In this document: positions 21,523 through 29,889 of the stretch, piece by piece
Numbering within the stretch: position 1 is the first letter of the stretch
Layout of the letters: the number at the start of each line of letters is the position of its first letter
Assembly (NCBI RefSeq): GCF_001954135.1
Contig: NZ_MBEQ01000037.1
Coordinates: 1-41,901, forward strand
Direction: 5' to 3'
Length of the DNA stretch: 41,901 nt
Source of the DNA: Mycobacterium sp. GA-1841
GTDB lineage: Bacteria > Actinomycetota > Actinomycetes > Mycobacteriales > Mycobacteriaceae
Made by a program: the position numbers and the translations under genes
The notes under the pieces: model-generated
Told to the model about the DNA's origin: nothing
Database searches by the model: none
Seen by the model: only the letters and a program-made list of their open reading frames with translations

Positions 21523-22698
21523 ATGCAGCTGACATACGACTCCGACGTCGAGGAGTTCCGCGCCGAGTTCTCCGCATTCCTCGACGCCAACCTTCCGTCG
21601 GAAGCCCAGACGCTGGAGCGGCCCACCTCCGTATCGCACATGCCGCAATGGGCGCGCGACTGGCAGCGGCTGTTGTTCGACAACGGATGGCTGCTGCCCG
21701 CGCAACCGCCCGAGTTCGGTGGCCGCAACGCCACCGTCGTGCAGACCTTCGTGCACCTCGACGAGCTGTGCCGGCGCCGGATCTACCACAGCTTCAATCC
21801 CCAGGGCGTCAACATCATTGCGGCCTCACTGCTGACGTTCGGCTCCGAGGAGCAGAAGCAACGTTGGGCGGTTCCGGTACTGCGCGGTGAGAAGACCGCC
21901 TCGCTGGGGATGAGCGAGCCCAGCGCCGGCTCCGACCTCGCCTCGCTGCGCACCCGCGCGGTGCGGGACGGCGACGAGTTCGTGGTCAACGGCCAGAAGG
22001 TGTGGACCTCGGGCGCCCACGACGCCGATTGGTTGCTGACCTTCGTGCGTACCGATCCAGAGGCGCCGAAGCACAAGGGAATCAGCGTGCTGATCATCCC
22101 GACCGACACCCCCGGCGTGGTGTGCCGGCCGTTCGCGGACATGACCGGTGAGGAGAATCTCGACTTCAACGAGGTCTTCTTCACCGATGCCCGGGTGCCG
22201 GCCGAGAACCTGGTCGGCCCGCTCAACGGCGGTTGGGGCGTGGCCAACGGGTCACTCGGGCACGAGCGCACCATGATGTGGCTGGGCTTCGCCGACCGCA
22301 TCGACAACATGCTGGCCGATTTCCACCCGAAGACCGAGTTGGAACGTGACCAGTACGCGACCACGATCATGGACTATCAGGCCTTGCGCGCCATGGGATC
22401 TGCAGCGCTGGCGAAGGCGTCGCGCGGCGAGGCGGACACCGCCTCGGTGTCGGTGCTCAAGCTGTTCGGTTCCGAAGCCGAGCGCAACGCGTTCGAGAAC
22501 GCGCTGACCGCCGCGGGTTCGGACGGATTGATCCACCCGGCCACTTCGGGTCCGTACGAGCACATGAATCTCGACCACTACTTCGCCAGCTGGTTCGAGC
22601 GCTATGCCCGCAGCTTCGGCGGGACCATCGCCGGCGGCACCTCGGAGATTCAGCGCAACATCATCGCCACCCAGGTGCTGGGCTTGCCCCGCCGCTGA
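21523..22698 (+). CDS. Acyl-CoA dehydrogenase, long partner (FadE-like)
   Basis: A 391-residue acyl-CoA dehydrogenase. FAD and substrate segments are GMSEPSAGSDLASLRTRA and FVVNGQKVWTSGAHDADW, and the C-terminus reads GGTSEIQRNIIATQVLGLPR, the standard FAD-contact sequence. It starts directly after the TAA of the short FadE gene, with no spacer, so the two are translationally coupled. Together they are likely one heterotetrameric enzyme introducing an alpha,beta double bond in a bulky acyl-CoA. A long hairpin follows the stop and ends the operon, facing the convergent mce operon. Confidence 0.94.
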   Translation: MQLTYDSDVEEFRAEFSAFLDANLPSEAQTLERPTSVSHMPQWARDWQRLLFDNGWLLPAQPPEFGGRNATVVQTFVHLDELCRRRIYHSFNPQGVNIIAASLLTFGSEEQKQRWAVPVLRGEKTASLGMSEPSAGSDLASLRTRAVRDGDEFVVNGQKVWTSGAHDADWLLTFVRTDPEAPKHKGISVLIIPTDTPGVVCRPFADMTGEENLDFNEVFFTDARVPAENLVGPLNGGWGVANGSLGHERTMMWLGFADRIDNMLADFHPKTELERDQYATTIMDYQALRAMGSAALAKASRGEADTASVSVLKLFGSEAERNAFENALTAAGSDGLIHPATSGPYEHMNLDHYFASWFERYARSFGGTIAGGTSEIQRNIIATQVLGLPRR

Positions 22699-22718
22699 GT
22701 TTCTCCCGACTCTCCCCG

Positions 22719-22778
22719 GCGAGCAGACGCGTAGGTACCCGAAGAAGGTGAAAACCGGGTACCTACGCGTCTGTTCGC
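22719..22778. terminator. Long hairpin between convergent FadE and mce operons
   Basis: A 23-bp stem (22719-22741 with 22756-22778) containing one G-U pair, the inner 18 bp perfect, around a 14-base loop. It lies between the FadE stop at 22698 and the stop of the last mce-operon gene at 22791, so it can terminate both transcripts. There is no T-tract. Confidence 0.75.
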
Positions 22779-22790
22779 GGTGTATCCGGC

Positions 22791-23483
22791 TCATTCGGTG
22801 ATCGCGATGAACTCCGGCGTGATCTGATCACTCATCGCTGCCCACGGAACCGTGACGATCTTGAGTCCGCCACCGAATTGCAGCGGTGGGAAGTGCAGTT
22901 CGATACCCTGGGGCGTGGCGACCCAATATTTGAAGTTGACGTCGATGGGGGCGAATTGCCCAGATCGGCGCCAGTCGCGCAGCTCATTCGGGGACGCCGT
23001 GGGCGCCAGTCTGGCCTCTACCTCCGCTGACAGGCGGGTCAGCCCTGATGTCTTGTCCTGGAACAGGTTGTCCCAGGTGATGACGGCGCCGCTGCGGGAA
23101 TCGCAGACCACCGAGCCCAACGATTGCATCGGCATGTTCGGTTCGTCGGTGTTGTATTGACCGACGAAGATCTCCGAGACGGTAGTGGGCCGCACCTTCA
23201 TGGTGCCGGTCGCATCGAATGTCCACGGACGCCGCGTCGATCCGTTCCAGGTGGCTTGCTGAACTTCGCGATTCGCCGCGGCGTCGATGCGGTCGTTGAC
23301 GACCGATGCCACCGGGGAATTGCCGTCGAAATGTTGATAGTGGACCGACCAGCTGCCCAACCCGTCAGGACTCTGGCCCGAGATCAGTGCGTCGGTGTGG
23401 CCGGCAGGTTCTGCCCCCGCGGCGTTTACGGTGAAGGGCGTGATGATGACGAATGCTGTTGCCACCCAGATCCAGTGCCGCAT
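22791..23483 (-). CDS. Exported DUF3298-domain protein, last gene of the mce operon
   Basis: A 230-residue protein with an N-terminal signal-peptide-like stretch (residues 1-24, hydrophobic core VATAFVIITPF, then Ala-rich). The mature part contains the DUF3298/RsiV-like pattern (AVITWDNLFQD ... VNFKYWVATPQGIELHFPP). The Mtb mce3 region, as I recall, also ends in a secreted protein of this type, related to the MPT64 group. It is encoded 4 bp after the Mce-associated protein gene, so it is part of the operon. It may act in the periplasm or cell wall with the transporter. Function unknown. Confidence 0.85.
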   Translation of the reverse strand: MRHWIWVATAFVIITPFTVNAAGAEPAGHTDALISGQSPDGLGSWSVHYQHFDGNSPVASVVNDRIDAAANREVQQATWNGSTRRPWTFDATGTMKVRPTTVSEIFVGQYNTDEPNMPMQSLGSVVCDSRSGAVITWDNLFQDKTSGLTRLSAEVEARLAPTASPNELRDWRRSGQFAPIDVNFKYWVATPQGIELHFPPLQFGGGLKIVTVPWAAMSDQITPEFIAITE

Positions 23484-23487
23484 GCCG

Positions 23488-24213
23488 CTACTCGAGCTCG
23501 ACGCTGCTGGCCAACCATCGTCCGTCGACCAATTTCATCGTCATATCGATCCTGCTGCGGTCCAGGCGAGGATTCGGATTCGCCACATTGGTGATCGATT
23601 GATCTACAAACAACAACACCTCGACCTGGTCCTTGGCCGCGGATTTCACCGCAGCGTCCACGACAGTGCCCTTACTCGTCGCCTTGTTGTCGACGAGCAC
23701 CTGGCGTAGCTGGGTGGCCGACTGGCTGTACATATCCTTGAATTCGCCTGTGGCACCGTTGAGTACCTGTGCGAAATTGCTGTCGATGGCGTTGGCGTCG
23801 ATGCTGGTCAGCACGATGGCATAACTCTTCGCCGTGTCCAGCGCCGCATTGCCGGCATTGGTCACGTCGGTGTGTTGCTTGTGCTGCCAGCCCAGAAACG
23901 CCGATGAGGCCATAGCCGCAACGAATACGATGAGGGCCAAGGCGCCGGCCGCCCGGTGTGTCCATCGTCTGCGTACGGATGTGCTGGCGGATTTGGGGGA
24001 GGCATCCTTCTCAGCTTCCTTGCGCTCCGACGCCTCAGCCGAGGCGGAATCGTCCGATTCGCTTGACTCGCTGGCGGTATCGGCTTTGTCGTCGGTCTCA
24101 TCGACGTCTTCAGCGGCAGCGGTCGCCTCGTCCTCGTCGCAACGATCGTCGTCCTCGCAGGCCTGGTCGAAGACATCGGTGACAGTTTCGCGATTGAACA
24201 GTCTGGTCGCCAT
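23488..24213 (-). CDS. Mce-associated membrane protein (Mas)
   Basis: A 241-residue protein with a long acidic, Ser-rich cytoplasmic N-terminus (about residues 18-72, mostly Asp, Glu, Ser, Ala), one membrane helix (about 88-109, AGALALIVFVAAMASSAF) and an extracytoplasmic domain of the Mce-associated (VirB8/NTF2-like) type ending in MKLVDGRWLASSVELE. Such proteins follow mce operons and are thought to stabilise the Mce complex. It begins 14 bp after mceF. Confidence 0.9.
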   Translation of the reverse strand: MATRLFNRETVTDVFDQACEDDDRCDEDEATAAAEDVDETDDKADTASESSESDDSASAEASERKEAEKDASPKSASTSVRRRWTHRAAGALALIVFVAAMASSAFLGWQHKQHTDVTNAGNAALDTAKSYAIVLTSIDANAIDSNFAQVLNGATGEFKDMYSQSATQLRQVLVDNKATSKGTVVDAAVKSAAKDQVEVLLFVDQSITNVANPNPRLDRSRIDMTMKLVDGRWLASSVELE

Positions 24214-24227
24214 GTCAGTCTCTTTCG

Positions 24228-25511
24228 TCAGTTTGTCGGGTCTGGGGGCAGCGGCACCGACGGTGATCCGCCGAATGGCGTAGGCAGCTTGAGCGGTGCA
24301 TCCGGAGCCGGGTCTGTCTGCGCCAAGGGGTCGGAGCCTGGAGGCGGGCCCGCGGTGTCGTCGCCGGGCGGACGTGGCGCGTTGCGGGCACCACGGACCA
24401 GGACAGACGGATCGGGATTGTTGCAGTAGGTGTAGCGGTACGGCTCAGGGTAATTCGGTACCGACGGCGGCAATCCGGGCTTGCCATAGTCACAGGCGTA
24501 GCGCGGATAGATATCGGCGATCACCCAGACGGCACCGTCGCGTACGACACTGCTCAGCGCCTCCACCGCCGAACCGCCGCGGCTGGAATTCACCAACTCG
24601 TTGAAGGCGGGCAGCCGCGCCGACGAGATCTGAGCAACGGTCGCGAGATTGCCCAACAGCTGGACCATGGTCTCGGAGTTGTCGGCGATGATGCCATCGG
24701 CGGTGGTGAGAGTTGTGCCGCCGCGGTCCAGCAAGGTGCGGAATCCGCCATCCATCGAGCTGACACCCTGCATGATTCCGTTCAGGTTCTCCGACGTATC
24801 ACGTAACCCCTCGCTCCCGTCGACAAAGGTGGTCAGGACCGTGCGGCTGGTCTTCAAGACGCTCACCGTCTGCGGGAGAACCGAATCCAGGGTCGAGATC
24901 ATGAACGCGCCACCGTCGAGAAGGGCGGCGAGCTTGTCCGGTCCCTGGTTCGATACCCGAAGTTCGTCGGTGATGGCGGCCAGCTTCGACGAGTCGATTT
25001 GGGCGAGCATGCCGTCGCTGTCAGCCAGCAACTGGGCCAACGACACCGGCAGGCTGGTGCGGTTCTCGGTAATGACACTGCCGTCGGTCAAGACCGGGCC
25101 CCCGGACTTATCGGGTCGGAAATCAAGGTACTGTTCTCCGGCCGCTGACAAGGCCGACACCCGAACCCTACTGTCTTGCGGCACCCGGACTCGCTTGTCG
25201 ATCTGGACGACGGCCATGACGCCGGTGTCGGTGAACGTGACCGCATCGACGCGGCCGATGGGCACACCTCGCAGCGTGACGTCCTGCTTGGGTAGCAGAC
25301 CGCCCGATTCGTGCAGCAGCACGCGCACCGAGATGGTGGACCGGGTGGGGCTGATACCGAGGGTTCCGCCGACGATGTATATCAGTACGACGACCAACGC
25401 GGCGACAAGACCGATCACCGATACGGTGACTCGGTGTCGTCCGAGCGCATGGACCGCATCGACCAGTCGCCGCGTGGCGAGTTCCAGCACATCCAAGGGC
25501 GTTGTCATCAC
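24228..25511 (-). CDS. mceF: Mce family protein F
   Basis: A 427-residue Mce protein: N-terminal membrane anchor (about 28-50), an MCE/MlaD domain with LRGVPIGRVDAVTFTD, long helical segments rich in Leu, Ser and Asp, and a Pro-rich C-terminal tail (from about 378). MceF is the sixth subunit of the hexameric tunnel that shuttles lipids across the mycobacterial envelope. GTG 25511 overlaps the mceE stop as GTGA; an ATG at 25508 (TGATG) is equally possible. The tail is probably disordered in the periplasm or mycomembrane. Confidence 0.94.
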   Translation of the reverse strand: MMTTPLDVLELATRRLVDAVHALGRHRVTVSVIGLVAALVVVLIYIVGGTLGISPTRSTISVRVLLHESGGLLPKQDVTLRGVPIGRVDAVTFTDTGVMAVVQIDKRVRVPQDSRVRVSALSAAGEQYLDFRPDKSGGPVLTDGSVITENRTSLPVSLAQLLADSDGMLAQIDSSKLAAITDELRVSNQGPDKLAALLDGGAFMISTLDSVLPQTVSVLKTSRTVLTTFVDGSEGLRDTSENLNGIMQGVSSMDGGFRTLLDRGGTTLTTADGIIADNSETMVQLLGNLATVAQISSARLPAFNELVNSSRGGSAVEALSSVVRDGAVWVIADIYPRYACDYGKPGLPPSVPNYPEPYRYTYCNNPDPSVLVRGARNAPRPPGDDTAGPPPGSDPLAQTDPAPDAPLKLPTPFGGSPSVPLPPDPTN

Positions 25512-26629
25512 CGGGGCCGATGCTCAGGTCCGTAGACGCGACTCAACAACAGGTTCCACTCGTACCGGAGACTGCCCACCATGGCGTGCCAATCGGTTCC
25601 GTCCGGCCCGTGCATGCCGGGGTCACCGGGATAGTTCATGTCGGGCACTGCACCGAAAGCCAACTGCGGGACGTTTCCGACGGCATGGAGGTTCGGCCCG
25701 CTGGTGATGTGGGTTATTCCGAGGATCATCCGATTCCAGATATTCATGTTCAGGCCCGGATCGGTCGCGATCTGATTGAACACGTCCGAGAGCCGATTCA
25801 GATCGGCCATCATGCTGCGGGTGTCAGTCCTCTGCATCGACGGGAACCGGTTTAGCAGATTGGTGATCCGTGAGGTCGAATCGATCAGATCAGCCAGATT
25901 GCTGGTATTGGCGTCCAAGGCTGCGGTCGCCGGTGCGGCGGCCGACAGGGCTGTGCTGAGCGTGTCACGGCGCGATGTGAGGGTCGCCGCGAGGTCTGCG
26001 GTGCTGCGCAGGGCGCTGTCGATCTGGCCTGAGCGTGCATTGAGACGTGATAACAACTCGTTCGAATTCTGCAACAACGCAGCCGCTTTCGCGCCACGGC
26101 CGCCCATTGCGTCGCCTGCGCCATTGAGCGTGGAGACCATTCGCCGCACGGCGCCCCCATTGACCAGGAGCGCCGCCGATCCCAACACGTCTTCGATCGC
26201 CGGCGCCGAGGTGGTGTGATCCAACCCGATAACGGCACCGTCGTGCAGCTGCGACGCACCCGGACCCTGCTGATCAGCGGGGCGGATGGCGACGAAGATG
26301 TCTCCGAGCGGGGTGGCCGAGCGCAGTTCGGCTCTGCTGTCGGCGGACACCGGGACATCGGCGCTGAGTTTCATCGTCACGAACGCCGAGAACTCCTTGG
26401 CCGTAATGGATTCGACCTCACCGATATCAGCGCCGTTGAGTTTGACCTTCGCCTTGGGTGGCAGGTTCATAGCGTTGGCGAATACTGCCGTCACCGTCAC
26501 GTCGCCGCTGACGTTCCCGGGCGCCGGTAGCGGCAGGCTCTCCAGCCCCGCCGAACATCCGACGAGACCCAAACCCAGCAGTGCCGCACCCAGCGCCCGT
26601 GCGGTCCTAGCACCGGAAAAGACCGTCAT
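25508..26629 (-). CDS. mceE: Mce family lipoprotein E
   Basis: A 373-residue Mce lipoprotein. The signal peptide ends in the lipobox LVGC (Cys25), which marks the E subunit in mce operons (LprN/LprK-type). The MCE domain has VKLNGADIGEVESITAKEF, followed by long coiled-coil-like helices. The ATG at 26629 overlaps the mceD stop (ATGA). Lipid attachment would place it in the cytoplasmic membrane outer leaflet, where it joins the A-F ring. Confidence 0.95.
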   Translation of the reverse strand: MTVFSGARTARALGAALLGLGLVGCSAGLESLPLPAPGNVSGDVTVTAVFANAMNLPPKAKVKLNGADIGEVESITAKEFSAFVTMKLSADVPVSADSRAELRSATPLGDIFVAIRPADQQGPGASQLHDGAVIGLDHTTSAPAIEDVLGSAALLVNGGAVRRMVSTLNGAGDAMGGRGAKAAALLQNSNELLSRLNARSGQIDSALRSTADLAATLTSRRDTLSTALSAAAPATAALDANTSNLADLIDSTSRITNLLNRFPSMQRTDTRSMMADLNRLSDVFNQIATDPGLNMNIWNRMILGITHITSGPNLHAVGNVPQLAFGAVPDMNYPGDPGMHGPDGTDWHAMVGSLRYEWNLLLSRVYGPEHRPR

Positions 26630-27762
26630 CCGCCGGCTCCCGCCATCCGTTCGAGTAGACCCGTCATACCCTGGACAAGGAATGTGGTGCCGAACTCTGG
26701 CCCATAATCAGAGATCGTCCCCGTGGCACAACCCAGGTCCTTCAGCCCGGCGAGATTGCAGATTTCCTTGGTCAACTGGCTGTTGAGCAGGAGCTTGTCG
26801 AGCAGCGGATGAATCCTCAGAGCGTGGCCGTTCTGGTCGACCGCGTTGTACATGTTGGTGCCGACCAGCGGCAGGACATCCAGGATCTCTTGAAGCTCGC
26901 GCCGGTAGTCGGTGAGGGTGCCGGTCAGCTTCTGGAAGTTACCGATAGTGCCCTTGAGTCCCTCACGGTTGTTCTGCAAGAGCGCTGTCGCCCGGTCGAG
27001 AATCTGATTGATCTGCGCACCGGTATCTCCGGTTCCAAGATTCTCCGAGGCGACGAGGTCGCTGAGCGAGTGGATGCTCGTGCCGAAATCGCGGATCGCC
27101 GTGTCGTTGTCGGCGGCGGTCGCGGTGAGATCGGCGAGGCTGGTGGCGATCGACTGAACGCTCTCCTTGGTCGGCGCGCCGTTGTCCCCGCTGAGGCGCA
27201 GTGCCTCGGACAGCCGGTCCAGGGTTGCCTTGACGTCCGGTCCGCTCTGGCTGGATATCTGAGCGCCGACGCCGATCAGATCGCCCAGCGGCCCCTGGCC
27301 CTTGCCGTTGCCGCCCAGGGAACGAGAAAGCTTGTCGGCCATCGCCAGAGTGCGATCGAATTCCACGGGGGTACGGGTGCGCGGAAGGCTCACGATGTCC
27401 CCGTTGTGCAGCGTAGGTCCCCCCTGATACGGCGGTGTCAGCTCGATGTGCCGGTCGGTCAGAATCGACGTCGCGACCGTGACGGCCTGGACGTCGGCGG
27501 GGATGTCGACGTGTTTGTCGATCTCGAGTTTCACTTCGACGTAGGTGTCCTTGGGCACGATAGCGGTGACCTTTCCGACCCGCATCCCCAGCACCGACAC
27601 CGCGTTGCCGACGTACAGCCCGACACTGTCCTCGAACTGGGCGGTCACCGTCACAGGCCCATCCTCGTTGTGGCCCTTGACGAATAAGACTGCGGATCCG
27701 GCAAGGGCCACCACAATCAGGCCGATGATGACGGGTTTCACGAATAAGAATCGGCGGCTCAT
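26626..27762 (-). CDS. mceD: Mce family protein D
   Basis: A 378-residue Mce protein with an N-terminal membrane anchor (about 9-29, PVIIGLIVVALAGSAVLFV), an MCE domain with SVLGMRVGKVTAIVPKD, and a helical C-terminal part with two late Cys residues (ICNLAGLKDLGC) that may form a disulfide. It is shorter than many MceD proteins, which have Pro-rich tails. The start overlaps the mceC stop by 4 bases (ATGA). Confidence 0.94.
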   Translation of the reverse strand: MSRRFLFVKPVIIGLIVVALAGSAVLFVKGHNEDGPVTVTAQFEDSVGLYVGNAVSVLGMRVGKVTAIVPKDTYVEVKLEIDKHVDIPADVQAVTVATSILTDRHIELTPPYQGGPTLHNGDIVSLPRTRTPVEFDRTLAMADKLSRSLGGNGKGQGPLGDLIGVGAQISSQSGPDVKATLDRLSEALRLSGDNGAPTKESVQSIATSLADLTATAADNDTAIRDFGTSIHSLSDLVASENLGTGDTGAQINQILDRATALLQNNREGLKGTIGNFQKLTGTLTDYRRELQEILDVLPLVGTNMYNAVDQNGHALRIHPLLDKLLLNSQLTKEICNLAGLKDLGCATGTISDYGPEFGTTFLVQGMTGLLERMAGAGG

Positions 27763-28841
27763 CGTGGCGCCCTCGCCGGGTCGGCTGGTGGCCAGCCGGG
27801 AAAGGGATCGGCGGTGGGTTCACAGTTGGTGAAGTACTGGGCCAGATTGAACTGCTCACCGCGCGCACTCAGTGCGCACATCCATGAGTCCATGAGAATT
27901 CCTGCGGGCAGATTGATGTCGAGTGCGTTGCCGCTGCCGCTGGCATTGGCCAGGTTTCGGAACGCTACCGGCATGACCTGTAACGTGTTGCGCACCAGCT
28001 CGTCGCGCCGGCCCATCATCTCGGCGAAGTTCTGCAGCTGCGCCAACATCGCGTTCATCTCGGGCACATCGGCGACGACAGTGTGCAAGGTGTCGACCAA
28101 CGCGGTGGTGCTGTCGAACAGTCGGCGAACCGCCTCCTGGCGGGAAACCACTGTTTGCAACAGATCTCGGCCCTGCAGCACCAGTGCACCGAGGTTGGCC
28201 TTCTGATCGCGGACCAAACCGGCTACGGTGTCGACGTTCTTCAGCAGTGATCCGATCTGTCCACGTCGGGTGGCGATCACGTCGGCCAGCGATTTGACGT
28301 TCTGCAGTGCCTGCGGCAAAGCCTCGGGTACGCCGACGAGACTCTTGTTGAGCTCGGACATCGACTGCGCGATGCGATTAGCGTCGACCTGCTCGAACGT
28401 CGTCGTCGCATCGGCCAGGGTGTCCTGCAGGTTGTAGGGAACCGAAGTGTTGGCCAGCTTGATCGTGTGGCGGTCCAGCTTTTCGTCGCCTGCCGGTGAA
28501 AGCTCGACGTAGCGTCGTCCGAGTAGCGTCGTCAGTTTGATGGCGGCATGCGTCTGGTTGCCGACGTGCACGCCGTCGCGGACGTTGAACTTGACGACGA
28601 CGTGGTCACCGGCCAGTGCGACGTCGGTGACCTTGCCGACCTCGATGCCGTAGACCGTGACCTGGTCTCCGGAGCCCAATTGCGCGGCCTGCGCGAACTC
28701 GCCTTGATAACTGGAGTGCCCCAGCGAGAGCCGCCCGACCCCTACGATCGTCGCGACGACCACACCGATCACCGTGACCGACACGACGCCCAGCCATATC
28801 TTGTTGTAGCCCTCGATCGGGCGCTTGAGTCGCTGCAGCAT
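27759..28841 (-). CDS. mceC: Mce family protein C
   Basis: A 360-residue Mce protein: anchor helix (about 18-37), MCE domain with VTVYGIEVGKVTDVALAGD, helical needle region, and a C-terminal segment with two Cys (WMCALSARGE ... YFTNCEP). The ATG at 28841 (MLQRLKRP) is chosen because it lies 7 bp after the mceB stop and gives the standard positively charged start before the membrane helix; the longer frame would run into mceB. Confidence 0.94.
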   Translation of the reverse strand: MLQRLKRPIEGYNKIWLGVVSVTVIGVVVATIVGVGRLSLGHSSYQGEFAQAAQLGSGDQVTVYGIEVGKVTDVALAGDHVVVKFNVRDGVHVGNQTHAAIKLTTLLGRRYVELSPAGDEKLDRHTIKLANTSVPYNLQDTLADATTTFEQVDANRIAQSMSELNKSLVGVPEALPQALQNVKSLADVIATRRGQIGSLLKNVDTVAGLVRDQKANLGALVLQGRDLLQTVVSRQEAVRRLFDSTTALVDTLHTVVADVPEMNAMLAQLQNFAEMMGRRDELVRNTLQVMPVAFRNLANASGSGNALDINLPAGILMDSWMCALSARGEQFNLAQYFTNCEPTADPFPGWPPADPARAPR

Positions 28842-28848
28842 CGTGTGT

Positions 28849-29889
28849 CTACCTACAAATCGGCGAGTGTTGGATGACATTGCCCGGAGAGGCGAGCCGA
28901 ACGATCCCGGGGATCACCCGGCCGAGGGAGGCGAAGATCGTGGAGTTGATATCGCAGATGTAGCCGTCGACGTAACTCCCGCTCTGTGAGGCACGGGCCA
29001 GTCCTTTGAGGACGAGTACGAGATTGGATCCATAGAACGCCATCCGGTCGTGCCCGTCACCGGTGACCTGACCGAGGAATCCGGGTTGCCGCCGCAGCAC
29101 CGCTTGCAGTTCCGGATGGATGGCACTGAGGATTTCGGCCAATCGGCCCACCGCCGCGTTGATCGAACCTGCCGATGTGACCAGCGAATCGCGCCGCACG
29201 GCCAGGGTGGCCAAAGTGTTCCGTGAATGATCGATAACCGCTTCCAGATCGTTCTCCTGACGGGCCAGGATCGCGGTCACGTCGTCTAGATTGCCGATCA
29301 CGTCGCCGAGGACCTGATCGGGGCCAGCAAACGATTGTGCAAGTGCAGACGTCTGGCTGATCAAGGTGACGACCGAGCTGGAATCGCCTTGTAACGCTTG
29401 GATTATCCCTTCGGTCATGTTGTCGACCTGCTCGGGGTTCAGCAGGGTGAACAACGGTTCGAATCCGTCGAGCAGGTAGGAGATGTCGAACGAAGGCTTC
29501 GTACGTTCGAGCGGGATGTTGCCGCGATCCGGTATGGGCGAACGGGTTTCGGAGTTGCCGGGCAGGAGGCCCAGATACCGTTGGCCGATGATGTTCTGAT
29601 ACGTCACCGAGGCGAGGGTGTCGTCGTAGAGCACTTGTGTTTTCGGGACTCGGAAGGTGACCTTCGCGGAGGTGCCGTCCAGATCGACACGGTCAACCCG
29701 ACCCACCCGCACGCCCGCGATCCGTACGTCGTCGCCCGGGTGGAGTCCGGAGACATCGGTGAACGAGGCGGTGTAGGTATTGGTCGGGCCGCCCACTTCG
29801 CGGCGCAGCGTGACGAACACCAGCCACGTGGCGACCGTCGTCACCACGACGAAGATGCTCAGACCGATCAACGACTTGCGGTATGTCAT
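28849..29889 (-). CDS. mceB: Mce family protein B
   Basis: A 346-residue Mce protein: anchor helix (about 7-27, IGLSIFVVVTTVATWLVFVT), MCE domain with VRIAGVRVGRVDRVDLDG and the loop TYQNIIGQRYLGLLPG, long helical region, and C-terminal Cys pair (YICDINST ... SPICR). The ATG at 29889 overlaps the mceA stop (ATGA). The long upstream extension of the frame lies inside mceA and is rejected. Confidence 0.95.
   Translation of the reverse strand: MTYRKSLIGLSIFVVVTTVATWLVFVTLRREVGGPTNTYTASFTDVSGLHPGDDVRIAGVRVGRVDRVDLDGTSAKVTFRVPKTQVLYDDTLASVTYQNIIGQRYLGLLPGNSETRSPIPDRGNIPLERTKPSFDISYLLDGFEPLFTLLNPEQVDNMTEGIIQALQGDSSSVVTLISQTSALAQSFAGPDQVLGDVIGNLDDVTAILARQENDLEAVIDHSRNTLATLAVRRDSLVTSAGSINAAVGRLAEILSAIHPELQAVLRRQPGFLGQVTGDGHDRMAFYGSNLVLVLKGLARASQSGSYVDGYICDINSTIFASLGRVIPGIVRLASPGNVIQHSPICR

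Noticed and set aside
20548..21789. 413-codon open frame on the minus strand
   Set aside because: Antisense to the acyl-CoA dehydrogenase pair; no start-site support.
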